Shown: positions 43,706 through 52,898 of the stretch, piece after piece
How positions within the stretch are numbered: position 1 is the first letter of the stretch
Layout: the number at the start of each line of letters is the position of its first letter
Assembly (NCBI RefSeq): GCF_013074385.2
Contig: NZ_JABEYA020000018.1
Coordinates: 1-64,000 of the forward strand
Source: Vibrio ostreicida
GTDB lineage: Bacteria > Pseudomonadota > Gammaproteobacteria > Enterobacterales > Vibrionaceae
Length of the DNA stretch: 64,000 bases
Reading direction: 5' to 3'
Notes under the pieces: generated by a model
Told to the model about the DNA's origin: nothing
The model's database searches: none
The model's input: the letters and a program-made list of their open reading frames with translations, nothing else
Translations under genes and position numbers: made by a program

Positions 43706-45040
43706 TTAGATTGCGATATCACTGATTAAATTATGCTTATTCAATAATCGGTACATGGTTGCACGGGATACCCCTAATTCTTTTGCTGCCATAGAAACCT
43801 GACCTGCATGTGATTCCAACACAAGTATTAAAGCATCTCTTTCACTACGCTCGCGGATACTTTTCAAACTTCGTTTACCATCAGTTCGTTTGGGTAAATC
43901 CAGATCGTTCTCATCCAACATCACTGTTTCAGACATCAAGACGTTGCGTTTAATCTGATTCATTAATTCACGCACATTACCTGGCCAGTGATATCGAGTC
44001 AGTGCCCGTATCGCTTCCTCAGTAAAGCTCCTCGCTTGTGCATTATACTCTTTCGAATATTCCTGTAAGAAGTGCCGCGCCAGTATCGCTATATCTCCAG
44101 CACGCTCTTTTAAGCTCGGAACGTTAATGCGTAAAACATTAATGTAATGGTAAAGCTCTTCATTAAAATCACCATCGATCAACGCTTTTTCAATATCCGC
44201 AGAGTTTGCCGCCAAAATACGCACATCGACGTCTTTTCGGCCGTTAATTGTCTCAACAGTCCCTTCCTGAAGAAAACGCAACAGATTGAGTTGCTGTGAT
44301 TTAGGTAAAGTCAGAATATCATTAAGTAACAAAGTACCTCCATCCACTTTCTCTAAGATGGATGGCGCCGTAAGATCATCGCGATTAATCCCAAACAAAT
44401 CGCTTTCAAGACGCCTTTCAGACATAGCCCTACAATTGACGGAAATAAATTCTTTCTGAGCTCGTGCCGATGTCTGATGGACCGCTTTGGCCACGCTTTC
44501 TTTACCTGCTCCGCTTTCACCATAGATCAATATACTGACATCTGTCGGTCCAATTCGCTTAATTTGGTCCCGAAGACGTGTAATCGCAATCGATTCTCCA
44601 ATCAACCCCATATCATTATTGTTGCCATAATGCGGCCAGACCTTTTTCTCTAATTTGAGCATCCCTAATTGATGACCAATAGTACTGAGGAGCTGGGCAT
44701 CTGGTATAGGGGCTGTAAAGAAGTCGATGCAGAAGTTGACGATGAACTGACAAATGGTGTCAGAACTTAGCTGGGGCTCACGAATAAACGCCAGCCAACG
44801 CACCTGCTTATGATTGCTCACTAAATTAGCAATCCCATTAAGGCTGAACTCATCATGACTGAGATCAACGATACCAATGCATGGCCCCGCTTCGCTAAAC
44901 AAGACATCTGCTTTGCGTAAATCTGCACACTGGGTGCAACGCCACCCAACTTGCTCCAAAACCGACAGCCAAGGTTCGTACGTACCACCGACAACGATAA
45001 GTGAGCCAGGAATGGAGTCCATTCGGAACTGACTAGCCAT
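43706..45040 (-). CDS. vpsR: Biofilm regulator VpsR (NtrC-like)
   Basis: A 444-residue response-regulator type activator. It has a receiver-like domain with Asp59 (IVDLS), an AAA+ domain with Walker A GESGAGKE (174-181), and a C-terminal Fis-type helix-turn-helix (VSMAAKELGVSRATMYRLL). The loop that contacts sigma-54 (GAFTGA) is replaced by DDLTAP at 221-226, and Walker B reads LLLNDI in place of LFLDEI. These degenerations are known for VpsR, which in V. cholerae binds cyclic di-GMP and activates vps genes with sigma-70 polymerase. It seems monocistronic. Confidence 0.93.
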   Translation of the reverse strand: MASQFRMDSIPGSLIVVGGTYEPWLSVLEQVGWRCTQCADLRKADVLFSEAGPCIGIVDLSHDEFSLNGIANLVSNHKQVRWLAFIREPQLSSDTICQFIVNFCIDFFTAPIPDAQLLSTIGHQLGMLKLEKKVWPHYGNNNDMGLIGESIAITRLRDQIKRIGPTDVSILIYGESGAGKESVAKAVHQTSARAQKEFISVNCRAMSERRLESDLFGINRDDLTAPSILEKVDGGTLLLNDILTLPKSQQLNLLRFLQEGTVETINGRKDVDVRILAANSADIEKALIDGDFNEELYHYINVLRINVPSLKERAGDIAILARHFLQEYSKEYNAQARSFTEEAIRALTRYHWPGNVRELMNQIKRNVLMSETVMLDENDLDLPKRTDGKRSLKSIRERSERDALILVLESHAGQVSMAAKELGVSRATMYRLLNKHNLISDIAI

Positions 45041-45306
45041 GAGATGTATCCCTTTTAATTCAAATGTTAATGCTGTGCCTTGATCGACACATAAAACTCA
45101 GCTGCTACATTATAGAGACTCGGTTAGATAATCTGTCTCAATTACAAGATTAGCTATTGAATTATATAATATCCAAACTGTAATTCGATTAGCATCAAAC
45201 AAAGTTTGCAATCAAACGCATAAACTAACGATTTAAATTAGGGATCATCAAGGTTTTCATTTCTCCTGATTTATTGTTTATTCTGATAATAATAGGATTT
45301 CATGAT

Positions 45307-46644
45307 TTAGTATTGTGTCGTGATGATCGGTTCATCGATTCTCATGCTATGACGTACATCTTTAATCAGCATCACGGCAACAATCACACCTAACGCTATA
45401 TTCGATAGAGGATAGGCCAACCAAATTCCAGGGACACCAAATAATTTTGGCATTATGAATAAAAATGGTAGCTGAATAAGCAAGTTACCTAGTGTAACAA
45501 ACATCGCCTTGCTGCCTTTATTCGTCGCCTGATAGTAAGCCGCAGCCACCACTAAAAAACCATCTAAAAACAACGCAAACATGTGTAGCCTTATACCTAA
45601 AACTGTACGCTCTAACAATTGATTGTCACTGCTGTTAAAGACCGTAACGAACTCGTGAGGGAAAATATTCAGTAGTAAAGTGAAGCCAATACCGATGGAA
45701 ATTGATGTCACCATAGAAATGTTAAGCAGCTTACCTATATTTGTTTGATTTCGCGCACCATGATTAAAACTCACAAGGGGCTGCATACCATTAGCCACCC
45801 CCTCCACAGTCAGGTAATAGACCGTCACTATATAACTCAGTATCGCATAGGCACCAATGGTCAGCGCATCTCCATACTGAGTAAATAAACTGTTGTGCAG
45901 TGCCACCATCATCGAACCATAAGCGTACATAAAGAAACTTGATGTTCCTATCGAAAAGATCTGTGGGATCACCCCCCAGTTGAAACGTAAGTTATTCAAC
46001 TTGAGTTTGGCGCTTGGTGAACAAAAATAGGCCACACCCAATAATGTTACGACGGCTTGTGCTATGGCCGTTGCTATAGCAGCTCCTTTGAGTTCCCATC
46101 CCCAAACGGCGATCATTAGATAGTCAAGCGCTATATTCACAACCGCCCCTATAACCATAAGTAATGTAGCAACAGTCGGGCTATCATCATTACGAATTAA
46201 AAACGGCATCGCTATTGAGCCAAGCGTAAACACACAAGCCCCAGTTAAAATAGATAAGTATTGATCCCCTAGCTCAAACAATCGTCCCTTAGCTCCTTGC
46301 CAAGCTAAAAAATCGCCGCCAAATAAGTAAAGCAAGCCAGAGACGGCAGGAGAAAGAACCACTAACAAGATCAATCCCGTCGTCAATATGTGGTTTGCCC
46401 CTAAATGGTCCCCCTCACCTTGTCGAATAGAGATCAGTGCACCGCTCCCTACCCCCACCAGCATACCCAACCCCAGAATCGTTCCTATAACAGGCCACGC
46501 AACATTGATCCCGGCTAAACCATCGGCACCAACATAGCGCCCAATGAAAATACCATCCACAACTTGGTAAAACCCGCTGACGAGCATAGCCGCAATCGTT
46601 GGGATGACGTAATTCCAGAACTGTTTATAAATAGAAATTTGCAT
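45307..46644 (-). CDS. MATE-family multidrug/Na+ or H+ antiporter
   Basis: A 445-residue inner-membrane transporter with 12 predicted membrane segments and the MATE N-terminal helix ending GFYQVVDGIFIGRYVGADGL. MATE pumps exchange cationic drugs for Na+ or H+; the substrate is unknown. The ATG at 46644 is chosen, because the alternative GTG at 46656 abuts the operator with no ribosome binding site. The gene lies 41 bases after marR and the same 19-bp operator precedes both genes, so the MarR protein probably controls the pump. Confidence 0.9.
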   Translation of the reverse strand: MQISIYKQFWNYVIPTIAAMLVSGFYQVVDGIFIGRYVGADGLAGINVAWPVIGTILGLGMLVGVGSGALISIRQGEGDHLGANHILTTGLILLVVLSPAVSGLLYLFGGDFLAWQGAKGRLFELGDQYLSILTGACVFTLGSIAMPFLIRNDDSPTVATLLMVIGAVVNIALDYLMIAVWGWELKGAAIATAIAQAVVTLLGVAYFCSPSAKLKLNNLRFNWGVIPQIFSIGTSSFFMYAYGSMMVALHNSLFTQYGDALTIGAYAILSYIVTVYYLTVEGVANGMQPLVSFNHGARNQTNIGKLLNISMVTSISIGIGFTLLLNIFPHEFVTVFNSSDNQLLERTVLGIRLHMFALFLDGFLVVAAAYYQATNKGSKAMFVTLGNLLIQLPFLFIMPKLFGVPGIWLAYPLSNIALGVIVAVMLIKDVRHSMRIDEPIITTQY

Positions 46645-46656
46645 ATGGTTTTTCAC

Positions 46657-46675
46657 TAGTTAGCAAGGCTAACTA
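46657..46675. promoter_or_regulatory. MarR-type operator, copy 1
   Basis: Perfect inverted repeat TAGTTAGC-AAG-GCTAACTA (19 bp), between marR and the MATE gene. The same sequence occurs before marR. Confidence 0.75.
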
Positions 46676-46685
46676 AATAATCAAA

Positions 46686-47099
46686 TTATTTGGTTAGCGA
46701 TTTATCTAAAAGCCTGATGAGCGTCTCCGCTTCCTGAGCAGTAAGCTTCGAGTTCATTGATTGTGCAATTTCTTTATAGATGGTTTGCTCCATCGACATA
46801 CCATTTATCACCTTTTCGGTAAGTATGATCCGTTTTGAACGACCATCCTCATGGCAAAACAAGCGTTTCACGAATCCTTTTTTTTGCAGCCTTACCACCA
46901 TATTGGAGGCTGAAGGTTTGGACACCTTGAGCTCTTTAGCAAGATCGGTAATTCTGACTCCCTCAGGGTGATCCTGAATCACCCGCAAGTAGTCGTACTC
47001 ATTGAAACTCAATAAAGCGAGAGGATCATCTTTTGCGTGTACACGCCAAGCTTTTGAACAAAAACGTTCTAACTCAATCAGGCTATTTTCTAGTCGCAC
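46686..47099 (-). CDS. MarR-family transcriptional regulator
   Basis: A 137-residue winged-helix protein of the MarR family, with the DNA-binding segment VRITDLAKELKVSKPSASNMV followed by the wing with KRLFCHEDGRSKRIILT. The start GTG at 47099 has an AGAGG site 9 bases upstream; a TTG at 47123 would put the start inside the operator. It is the first gene of a pair with the MATE pump, and identical 19-bp palindromes stand before both genes, which suggests autoregulation and pump control. The effector is unknown. Confidence 0.87.
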   Translation of the reverse strand: MRLENSLIELERFCSKAWRVHAKDDPLALLSFNEYDYLRVIQDHPEGVRITDLAKELKVSKPSASNMVVRLQKKGFVKRLFCHEDGRSKRIILTEKVINGMSMEQTIYKEIAQSMNSKLTAQEAETLIRLLDKSLTK

Positions 47100-47113
47100 T
47101 GCACGAGGCCTCT

Positions 47114-47132
47114 TAGTTAGCAAGGCTAACTA
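47114..47132. promoter_or_regulatory. MarR-type operator, copy 2
   Basis: TAGTTAGC-AAG-GCTAACTA, identical in all 19 bases to the copy at 46657-46675, directly upstream of marR. Confidence 0.75.
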
Positions 47133-47229
47133 TATTAGTAAAAGGTGGTTCCGTAGGCAATAAAAAATCCGCAGAAAAACGCGGATTCTTATGACCTACT
47201 ATCTCGATTGAAAAGAACTGTACCTTGGC

Positions 47230-48135
47230 CTATTCTCTTTTTTGAGCAAGCTTATTACCTTTAGTCTGTTCATAAATTCGTGATAGCTCGAGCAAGGCAT
47301 ATCGATGTTCAACATATTCAAAGACATTAAAAGACGTTGCAAGTTGGTAGAATGAAATCGCTTTAACTAAATCTTCTTCCGTCTGCTTAGACTCATAACG
47401 CTTACCTAAATAGAAATAGGCTTCAGTCAAATGTTGAGCCAGGGCCACTCTATTTGGGCTGTTCTCTACGATTGTCTGAAACGCCTGCTTTTCAGAAATC
47501 TCACCTAAAGTAATCGCCACTAGGACCCAACCCCATTGATCATCATGATCTTGGAAAGCCTTCAACAAATCTTGCCTTGCCAATTCAGGTTCGAGCTTAG
47601 ACTGCACTATATATAGCCACAACGCTCTAAAAGGGTCACTGGGATCGTCGTTATAATGGCGCTGCATGTCTTCCAATGCCAGATCAATACGATCACCATA
47701 ATACAACGCAATGGCTCTGTTCCGAGCCGCATAGGAGTTATTAGGTGCAAGCTCTAGCGCGGAATCAAAGGCATCATACGCCTGATCAAATTGCTGCTTT
47801 TCAGTAAAGTAAACACCTAATAGGTTAAAAATATCAGCTTGAACAGGGTAAATGGAGAGTGATTGCTCGTAGTCTGATCTTGCCAAGTTGCGCAAACCAA
47901 CACTGTCATAATAGTTACCTCTTTCGAAAAGTATCTTAGCGCGTGTTTCATTGGGTAAATCAGGTCGTAAAAGAAGTTGACTCAAACGCACGATCTGAAC
48001 TTCCTGCTGTAAAGTCGGCTGCAGAGCCTCTACAGTCGGAGGCAACATCCAATCAGACTGCTGATTAAAATTCGATGAACAACCTGCCGTAATGAAGAGA
48101 GCAAAGCTAAGCGTTCCGGTTCGAAACCATTTCAC
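47230..48135 (-). CDS. nlpI: Lipoprotein NlpI
   Basis: A 301-residue outer-membrane lipoprotein with lipobox ITAGCSS near residue 19 and TPR repeats in the middle (NLLGVYFTEKQQFDQAYDAFDSALELAPN). NlpI is an adaptor for the Prc protease that limits the peptidoglycan hydrolases MepS and others. It follows pnp by about 130 bases on the same strand, as in enteric bacteria. Confidence 0.94.
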   Translation of the reverse strand: MKWFRTGTLSFALFITAGCSSNFNQQSDWMLPPTVEALQPTLQQEVQIVRLSQLLLRPDLPNETRAKILFERGNYYDSVGLRNLARSDYEQSLSIYPVQADIFNLLGVYFTEKQQFDQAYDAFDSALELAPNNSYAARNRAIALYYGDRIDLALEDMQRHYNDDPSDPFRALWLYIVQSKLEPELARQDLLKAFQDHDDQWGWVLVAITLGEISEKQAFQTIVENSPNRVALAQHLTEAYFYLGKRYESKQTEEDLVKAISFYQLATSFNVFEYVEHRYALLELSRIYEQTKGNKLAQKRE

Positions 48136-48187
48136 AAATAAATACTCCTGTTCCTAAGCTTTAAGCCTAGAGTTATCCGCAATAAAA

Positions 48188-48208
48188 AAGGGAGCGTAAT
48201 GCTCCCTT
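48188..48208 (-). terminator. pnp terminator
   Basis: Minus-strand stem AAGGGAGC, loop ATTAC, GCTCCCTT followed by TTTT, between pnp and nlpI. Confidence 0.85.
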
Positions 48209-48265
48209 TATATCATGATTCTAGCAAAATAGGCTAATCCACTAACGGATCAAGCCCCGCTAAAA

Positions 48266-50398
48266 TTATGCGTCTGCTGACGGCTTTTCTTCAGAGGTCA
48301 TTTCTTCTGTCTTTTCGACAGCTTCTTTCATGCTTAAACGCACACGGCCCTGACGGTCAATTTCGAGTACTTTGACTTGGACCTCTTGTCCTTCAGCAAG
48401 GTAGTCAGACACTTTCTCAACACGCTTATCAGCGATTTGAGAGATGTGTACTAGGCCATCTTTACCTGGAAGAATAGTAACAAACGCACCAAAGTCAGCC
48501 AAACGAGCAACTTTACCCGAATAGATACGACCAACTTCAACTTCAGCAGTAATCTCTTCGATACGACGAATCGCTTCTTTTGCTGCAGTACCTTCTGTAG
48601 CAGCAATCTTGATGGTGCCGTCGTCTTCGATTTCGATCGTTGTACCCGTCTCTTCAGTCAGAGCACGAATCACTGCACCACCTTTACCAATCACATCTTT
48701 GATCTTCTCAGAGCTAATCTTCATCGTATGGATACGAGGAGCAAACTCTGAAATATCTTCACGTGCACCAGCGATCGCTTCATCCATTACAGAAAGGATG
48801 TGTTTACGTGCACCTTGCGCTTGGTTAAGAGCAATTTGCATGATCTCTTTCGTGATACCTTCAATCTTGATGTCCATTTGAAGTGCCGTGATACCTTCGT
48901 TAGTACCTGCTACTTTAAAGTCCATGTCACCTAGGTGGTCTTCGTCGCCAAGGATATCAGAAAGAACAACGAAATCGTCGCCTTCTTTAACAAGACCCAT
49001 TGCGATACCCGCAACAGAAGATTTGATTGGAACACCAGCATCCATAAGAGCTAGAGATGTACCACATACAGAAGCCATTGAAGAAGAACCGTTAGATTCA
49101 GTGATTTCCGAGACAACACGAACTGTGTATGGGAATTCATCAACAGAAGGCATAACAGCAGCGATACCACGCTTAGCTAGCTTACCGTGGCCGATTTCAC
49201 GACGCTTAGGAGAACCGACAAAACCCGTTTCGCCAACACAGTATGGAGGGAAGTTGTAATGCAGTAGGAAGTTGTCTTTACGCTCGCCTGTTAGCTCATC
49301 GATGATTTGAGCGTCACGTTGTGTGCCTAGAGTAGCAGTAACGATAGCCTGAGTTTCACCACGAGTGAATAGAGAAGAACCGTGTGTACGTGGAAGAACA
49401 CCAGTACGTACGTCTAGCGCACGAACCATGTCTTTTTCACGACCATCGATGCGTGGGTTTCCAGCGATGATGCGGCTACGTACAACGTTTTTCTCTAGAG
49501 AACCAAGCATGCCACGGATTTCACGCTCGTTGAGTGTTTCGTCTTGACCTAGAAGCACTTCAACCACATCGTTCTTGATTACGCCAACTTGCTCGTAACG
49601 AGCCATTTTTTCAGTGATTTGATAAGCGTCAGATAGACGAGTTTCTGCTAGCTCAGCAACACGAGCTTTAAGCTCAGTGTTTACGACTGGTGCTTCCCAG
49701 TTCCACGCTGGAGTAGCAACTTCTGCTGCGAACTCATTGATAGCGTTGATAACTACTTGTTGTTGATCGTGACCGAAAACAACGGCAGAAAGCATCTCTT
49801 CTTCTGTCAGGTTATCTGCTTCAGATTCAACCATAAGTACTGCATTGTCAGTACCTGCAACAACAAGATCAAGTTTGGAGGCCACTAGCTCAGTGTTGCT
49901 TGGGTTGAGCACTAGTTGACCATCGATGTGACCGACACGTGCAGCACCGATTGGACCGTTGAACGGGATGCCAGAGATAGCAAGCGCCGCTGAAGTACCG
50001 ATCATTGTAACCATGTCCGGTTGAACGTCTGGGTTTACAGACATTACTGTAGCAATTACTTGAACTTCGTTCTTGAATGAATCTGGGAAAAGAGGGCGAA
50101 TTGGACGGTCGATCAGACGAGCCGTTAGAGTTTCACCTTCAGATGGACGACCTTCACGCTTGAAGAAACCACCTGGGATTTTACCCGCAGCGTAGGTACG
50201 CTCTTGGTAGTTTACTGTTAGAGGGAAAAAGTCTTGGCCTTCTACCGCTTCTTTTTTACCAACAACAGAAACGAATACAGCGGTGTCGTCCATCGTCACC
50301 ATCACAGCCGCTGTGGCTTGACGTGCGATAACGCCGGTTTCAAGAGTAACCGTATGGTTACCATACTGGAATGTTTTAACAACTGGTTTTTCGAACAT
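48266..50398 (-). CDS. pnp: Polynucleotide phosphorylase
   Basis: PNPase degrades RNA by phosphorolysis from the 3' end as part of the degradosome. The 710-residue protein has two RNase PH-like domains with RxxxxR and GERKDNFLLHYNFPP, then a KH domain (KDVIGKGGAVIRALTEETG, about 560-620) and an S1 domain (VGRIYSGKVARLADFGAFVTI, about 625-695). It follows rpsO, with a hairpin leader between (50463-50520). The acidic Lys/Glu tail is usual. Confidence 0.98.
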   Translation of the reverse strand: MFEKPVVKTFQYGNHTVTLETGVIARQATAAVMVTMDDTAVFVSVVGKKEAVEGQDFFPLTVNYQERTYAAGKIPGGFFKREGRPSEGETLTARLIDRPIRPLFPDSFKNEVQVIATVMSVNPDVQPDMVTMIGTSAALAISGIPFNGPIGAARVGHIDGQLVLNPSNTELVASKLDLVVAGTDNAVLMVESEADNLTEEEMLSAVVFGHDQQQVVINAINEFAAEVATPAWNWEAPVVNTELKARVAELAETRLSDAYQITEKMARYEQVGVIKNDVVEVLLGQDETLNEREIRGMLGSLEKNVVRSRIIAGNPRIDGREKDMVRALDVRTGVLPRTHGSSLFTRGETQAIVTATLGTQRDAQIIDELTGERKDNFLLHYNFPPYCVGETGFVGSPKRREIGHGKLAKRGIAAVMPSVDEFPYTVRVVSEITESNGSSSMASVCGTSLALMDAGVPIKSSVAGIAMGLVKEGDDFVVLSDILGDEDHLGDMDFKVAGTNEGITALQMDIKIEGITKEIMQIALNQAQGARKHILSVMDEAIAGAREDISEFAPRIHTMKISSEKIKDVIGKGGAVIRALTEETGTTIEIEDDGTIKIAATEGTAAKEAIRRIEEITAEVEVGRIYSGKVARLADFGAFVTILPGKDGLVHISQIADKRVEKVSDYLAEGQEVQVKVLEIDRQGRVRLSMKEAVEKTEEMTSEEKPSADA

Positions 50399-50462
50399 TA
50401 TTATTCCTTTATCTGGGCAATCGCTCAGACTGAGTTAATTAATTGACTCAAGGCATTACGAA

Positions 50463-50520
50463 TCGCGACTAGTCAAAAGGCACTGTATTATAGTGAGCAG
50501 TGGCTTTTGAATAGTCGCGA
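50463..50520 (-). promoter_or_regulatory. pnp leader hairpin (RNase III target type)
   Basis: A long nearly perfect stem in the pnp leader: arms 463-471 / 512-520 (9 bp), then 473-479 / 504-510 (7 bp), then 481-485 / 498-502 (5 bp), separated by single mismatches. In E. coli such a stem is cut by RNase III, and PNPase then degrades the duplex and represses its own translation. Position before pnp and shape support the same control here. Confidence 0.8.
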
Positions 50521-50642
50521 CCTGTTGGCCGACTTCGGTGACTGTAATGCAAAAAGTGCTACTGAATAAAACTACTGAGATAGTTTTAACCGGACGTAGT
50601 ATAAACTACTTGAAGAGAGTTTGGGACAATTTAGGCAACAAA

Positions 50643-50663
50643 AAAGGGGCCGATGGCCCCTTT
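50643..50663 (-). terminator. rpsO terminator
   Basis: Minus-strand stem AAAGGGGCC, loop ATC, GGCCCCTTT with further T. It lies between rpsO and the pnp leader. Confidence 0.88.
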
Positions 50664-50692
50664 CATGACAAACTGTTCTATGCAGCCGCTGA

Positions 50693-50962
50693 TTAGCGAC
50701 GTAGGCCTAGACGCTTGATTAGGTCTTGGTAACGAGCAAGGTTTTTACCTTTCAAGTAATCAAGAAGCTTACGACGGCTAGAAACCATACGTAGAAGACC
50801 ACGACGGCTGTGGTGATCGCCTTTGTGTGCTTTAAAGTGGCCTTGTAGGTGGTTGATAGAAGCGGTAAGTAGAGCTACTTGAACTTCTGGTGAACCAGTG
50901 TCGCCTTCGCCTTGAGCGTATTCTGCAACGATTGCTGCTTTAGTTTCTGCATTCAGAGACAT
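50693..50962 (-). CDS. rpsO: Ribosomal protein S15
   Basis: An 89-residue 30S protein that binds 16S rRNA and helps form the subunit bridge. The sequence runs MSLNAETKAAIVAEY to GLRR with the S15 segment DHHSRRGLLRMVSSRRKLL. It precedes pnp, with a terminator between the two, as in most bacteria. In E. coli S15 represses its own translation through the leader mRNA; I did not verify such a fold here. Confidence 0.98.
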   Translation of the reverse strand: MSLNAETKAAIVAEYAQGEGDTGSPEVQVALLTASINHLQGHFKAHKGDHHSRRGLLRMVSSRRKLLDYLKGKNLARYQDLIKRLGLRR

Positions 50963-51222
50963 TATTCTCTCCTAATAAGAGTAGGTTAATATTTGTGCCA
51001 GCCAATCTCTGATTCAGCCGACACGAGAAGCGCGGATTATAGGAGATGTGCTTCTTTTAAGCAATAGGAAATTTAAGCCATTAAGCCCCAGAACGACACG
51101 AAGAAACTGAACACAAGTCTCCTCCCCTTTTTAACGACCAATCAAACTCGGGTTTCTACCATCAGTATTTCTGTTACACTGAACTCAACTCAAATTAACT
51201 CTCTGAAATGGCGGAATTCATC

Positions 51223-51921
51223 ATGAAAATCGGCATCATAGGAGCAATGGAGCAAGAAGTCTCTATTCTCCAGGCATCCATCCAAAACGGTAAAACTGTC
51301 AACAAAGCAGGTTGCACTTTTTTTTCTGGCCAACTCAATGGTGTAGAGGTTGTGTTACTGCAATCGGGCATCGGTAAAGTTGCGGCGGCGATTGGCACAA
51401 CGCTACTTCTACAAGAATACCAACCTGACATTGTCATCAACACAGGGTCTGCTGGCGGTTTTGACTCAACGTTAAACTTGGGTGACGTAGTGATCTCCAC
51501 AGAAGTTCGCCACCATGATGCAGATGTCACTGCATTTGGTTATGAAATGGGGCAGATGGCTCAGCAACCTGCTGCGTTTGTCGCTGATGCAACATTAATG
51601 AATACTGCAGAACAAGCCCTTGCACAAATGGACAATACACACGCGGTTCGTGGCCTGATCTGTACAGGAGATACCTTTGTTTGTAGTGCCGATCGCCAAG
51701 CATTGATACGCCAACATTTCCCAGACGTTATTGCTGTCGAAATGGAAGCCTCAGCGATTGCTCAGACCTGCCACCAATTTAAAGTACCGTTTGTTATTGT
51801 GCGCGCCATCTCTGATGTAGCAGATAAGGCATCTCCTATGAGTTTCGAAGAGTTTCTTCCTTTGGCAGCGAAAAGTTCTTCTGAGATGGTGTCAAAAATG
51901 GTTGAGCTCCTGAAAGCATAA
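51223..51921 (+). CDS. mtnN: MTA/SAH nucleosidase MtnN
   Basis: This enzyme removes adenine from methylthioadenosine and S-adenosylhomocysteine; its product S-ribosylhomocysteine is the precursor of autoinducer 2 (LuxS). The 232-residue protein starts MKIGIIGAMEQEV and keeps the MEASAIAQTC and SDVAD motifs with the catalytic Glu and Asp. I chose the ATG at 51223 because it gives the family start; an ATG 15 bases upstream is possible. It is followed 23 bases later by the cobD-like gene. Confidence 0.95.
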   Translation: MKIGIIGAMEQEVSILQASIQNGKTVNKAGCTFFSGQLNGVEVVLLQSGIGKVAAAIGTTLLLQEYQPDIVINTGSAGGFDSTLNLGDVVISTEVRHHDADVTAFGYEMGQMAQQPAAFVADATLMNTAEQALAQMDNTHAVRGLICTGDTFVCSADRQALIRQHFPDVIAVEMEASAIAQTCHQFKVPFVIVRAISDVADKASPMSFEEFLPLAAKSSSEMVSKMVELLKA

Positions 51922-51944
51922 TCATCACTAACTGGCCAATACTC

Positions 51945-52898
51945 ATGGAAGAAATTTTTGATCAGTGGTATTCCAACGGAGCGCTCCTCGTCTTGTGGGG
52001 GGCTCTATTGTGTCACCTTATCCTACCTTTTCCCCGACGTGCACATCCTGCGGTTCTATGGCACAAGTTCGCTGAGCAACTGGCCGATAAAGTCAATACT
52101 AACTCGAACTACTCGCAAAGCCTTATTTCTGGCACATTAGGCTTTCTTCTGATGACAGTCCCAACGCTTATGGTGCTCATCGCGTTAAAACCTCTTGTTT
52201 GGCAACCAGTACTCTTCGAGTTAGCGTTATTGCTTCTGGCAATAGATTGGCGTAACACCGATAAGTTTACCGCGCACTTCGTAGCGGCTCTAGCACGCGA
52301 AGATAAAGAACAGGCAAAGATGCTGCTCCAGCCTATCGTCAACCGCTCAACCGCAACACTTTCACTACTGGGGTTAGGAAAAACAGGAACCGAAACGCTC
52401 ATTATGTCCTACGGCCGTAATGTTATCGCCGTGATGTTTTGGTATGCCGTCGCAGGAGGGACCGGTGCCTTCCTCTATCGAATGACTGTCGAGCTTGCAA
52501 GGGCTTGGTCCCCTTCTCGGCAAAAATTCTCGCCTTTTGGTCTTCCCGCGGTTCGTGTCGTGGCCGTGCTGGATTATATTCCCCTGCGTCTATTTGCCTT
52601 GATGATTGCGGTGGGGGGTAGAATGAAGGAGGTCTTTGCTTTGTTGAAACAACAGGCTAACGCCTGGCCACTGCCAGGACCATCTTGGTTGCTGATTTCC
52701 GTTGGTGCCAAACAACAACTTTCTCTTGGTGGCCCCGCTATTTATGACGGAAAGAAAACCGTTCGCTCTCGGATAGGCGGCCGGATTGCCCCATCCGCGA
52801 TTCATATGGCGCAAGTTCAGAGACTGTTAGTCTGGCGAATGTCGGTATGGGTTATCGTACAAAGCGCGGTTATGGCAGCCGTTTATCAGGGTATATAA
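51945..52898 (+). CDS. cobD: CobD/CbiB-type cobinamide-phosphate synthase
   Basis: A 317-residue membrane protein with several hydrophobic segments and CobD/CbiB-family motifs (LALLLLAIDWRNTDKF, LSLLGLGKTGTETLIMSYGRNVIAVMFWYAVAG-like region; the latter in part). The family attaches aminopropanol to cobyric acid, or in salvage organisms makes adenosylcobinamide phosphate. The next gene, starting at the following base, is the B12-binding protein BtuF, which supports a role in B12 use. I rate the exact chemistry as inferred. Confidence 0.75.
   Translation: MEEIFDQWYSNGALLVLWGALLCHLILPFPRRAHPAVLWHKFAEQLADKVNTNSNYSQSLISGTLGFLLMTVPTLMVLIALKPLVWQPVLFELALLLLAIDWRNTDKFTAHFVAALAREDKEQAKMLLQPIVNRSTATLSLLGLGKTGTETLIMSYGRNVIAVMFWYAVAGGTGAFLYRMTVELARAWSPSRQKFSPFGLPAVRVVAVLDYIPLRLFALMIAVGGRMKEVFALLKQQANAWPLPGPSWLLISVGAKQQLSLGGPAIYDGKKTVRSRIGGRIAPSAIHMAQVQRLLVWRMSVWVIVQSAVMAAVYQGI

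Noticed and set aside
45255..45300. 11-residue microORF MKTLMIPNLNR between vpsR and the MATE gene
   Set aside because: AGGAG is only 2-3 bases before the ATG, too close for initiation, and the frame is tiny.
46656..46656. GTG start for the MATE gene
   Set aside because: It would touch the operator and has no ribosome binding site; the ATG 12 bases later was preferred, though neither site is strong.
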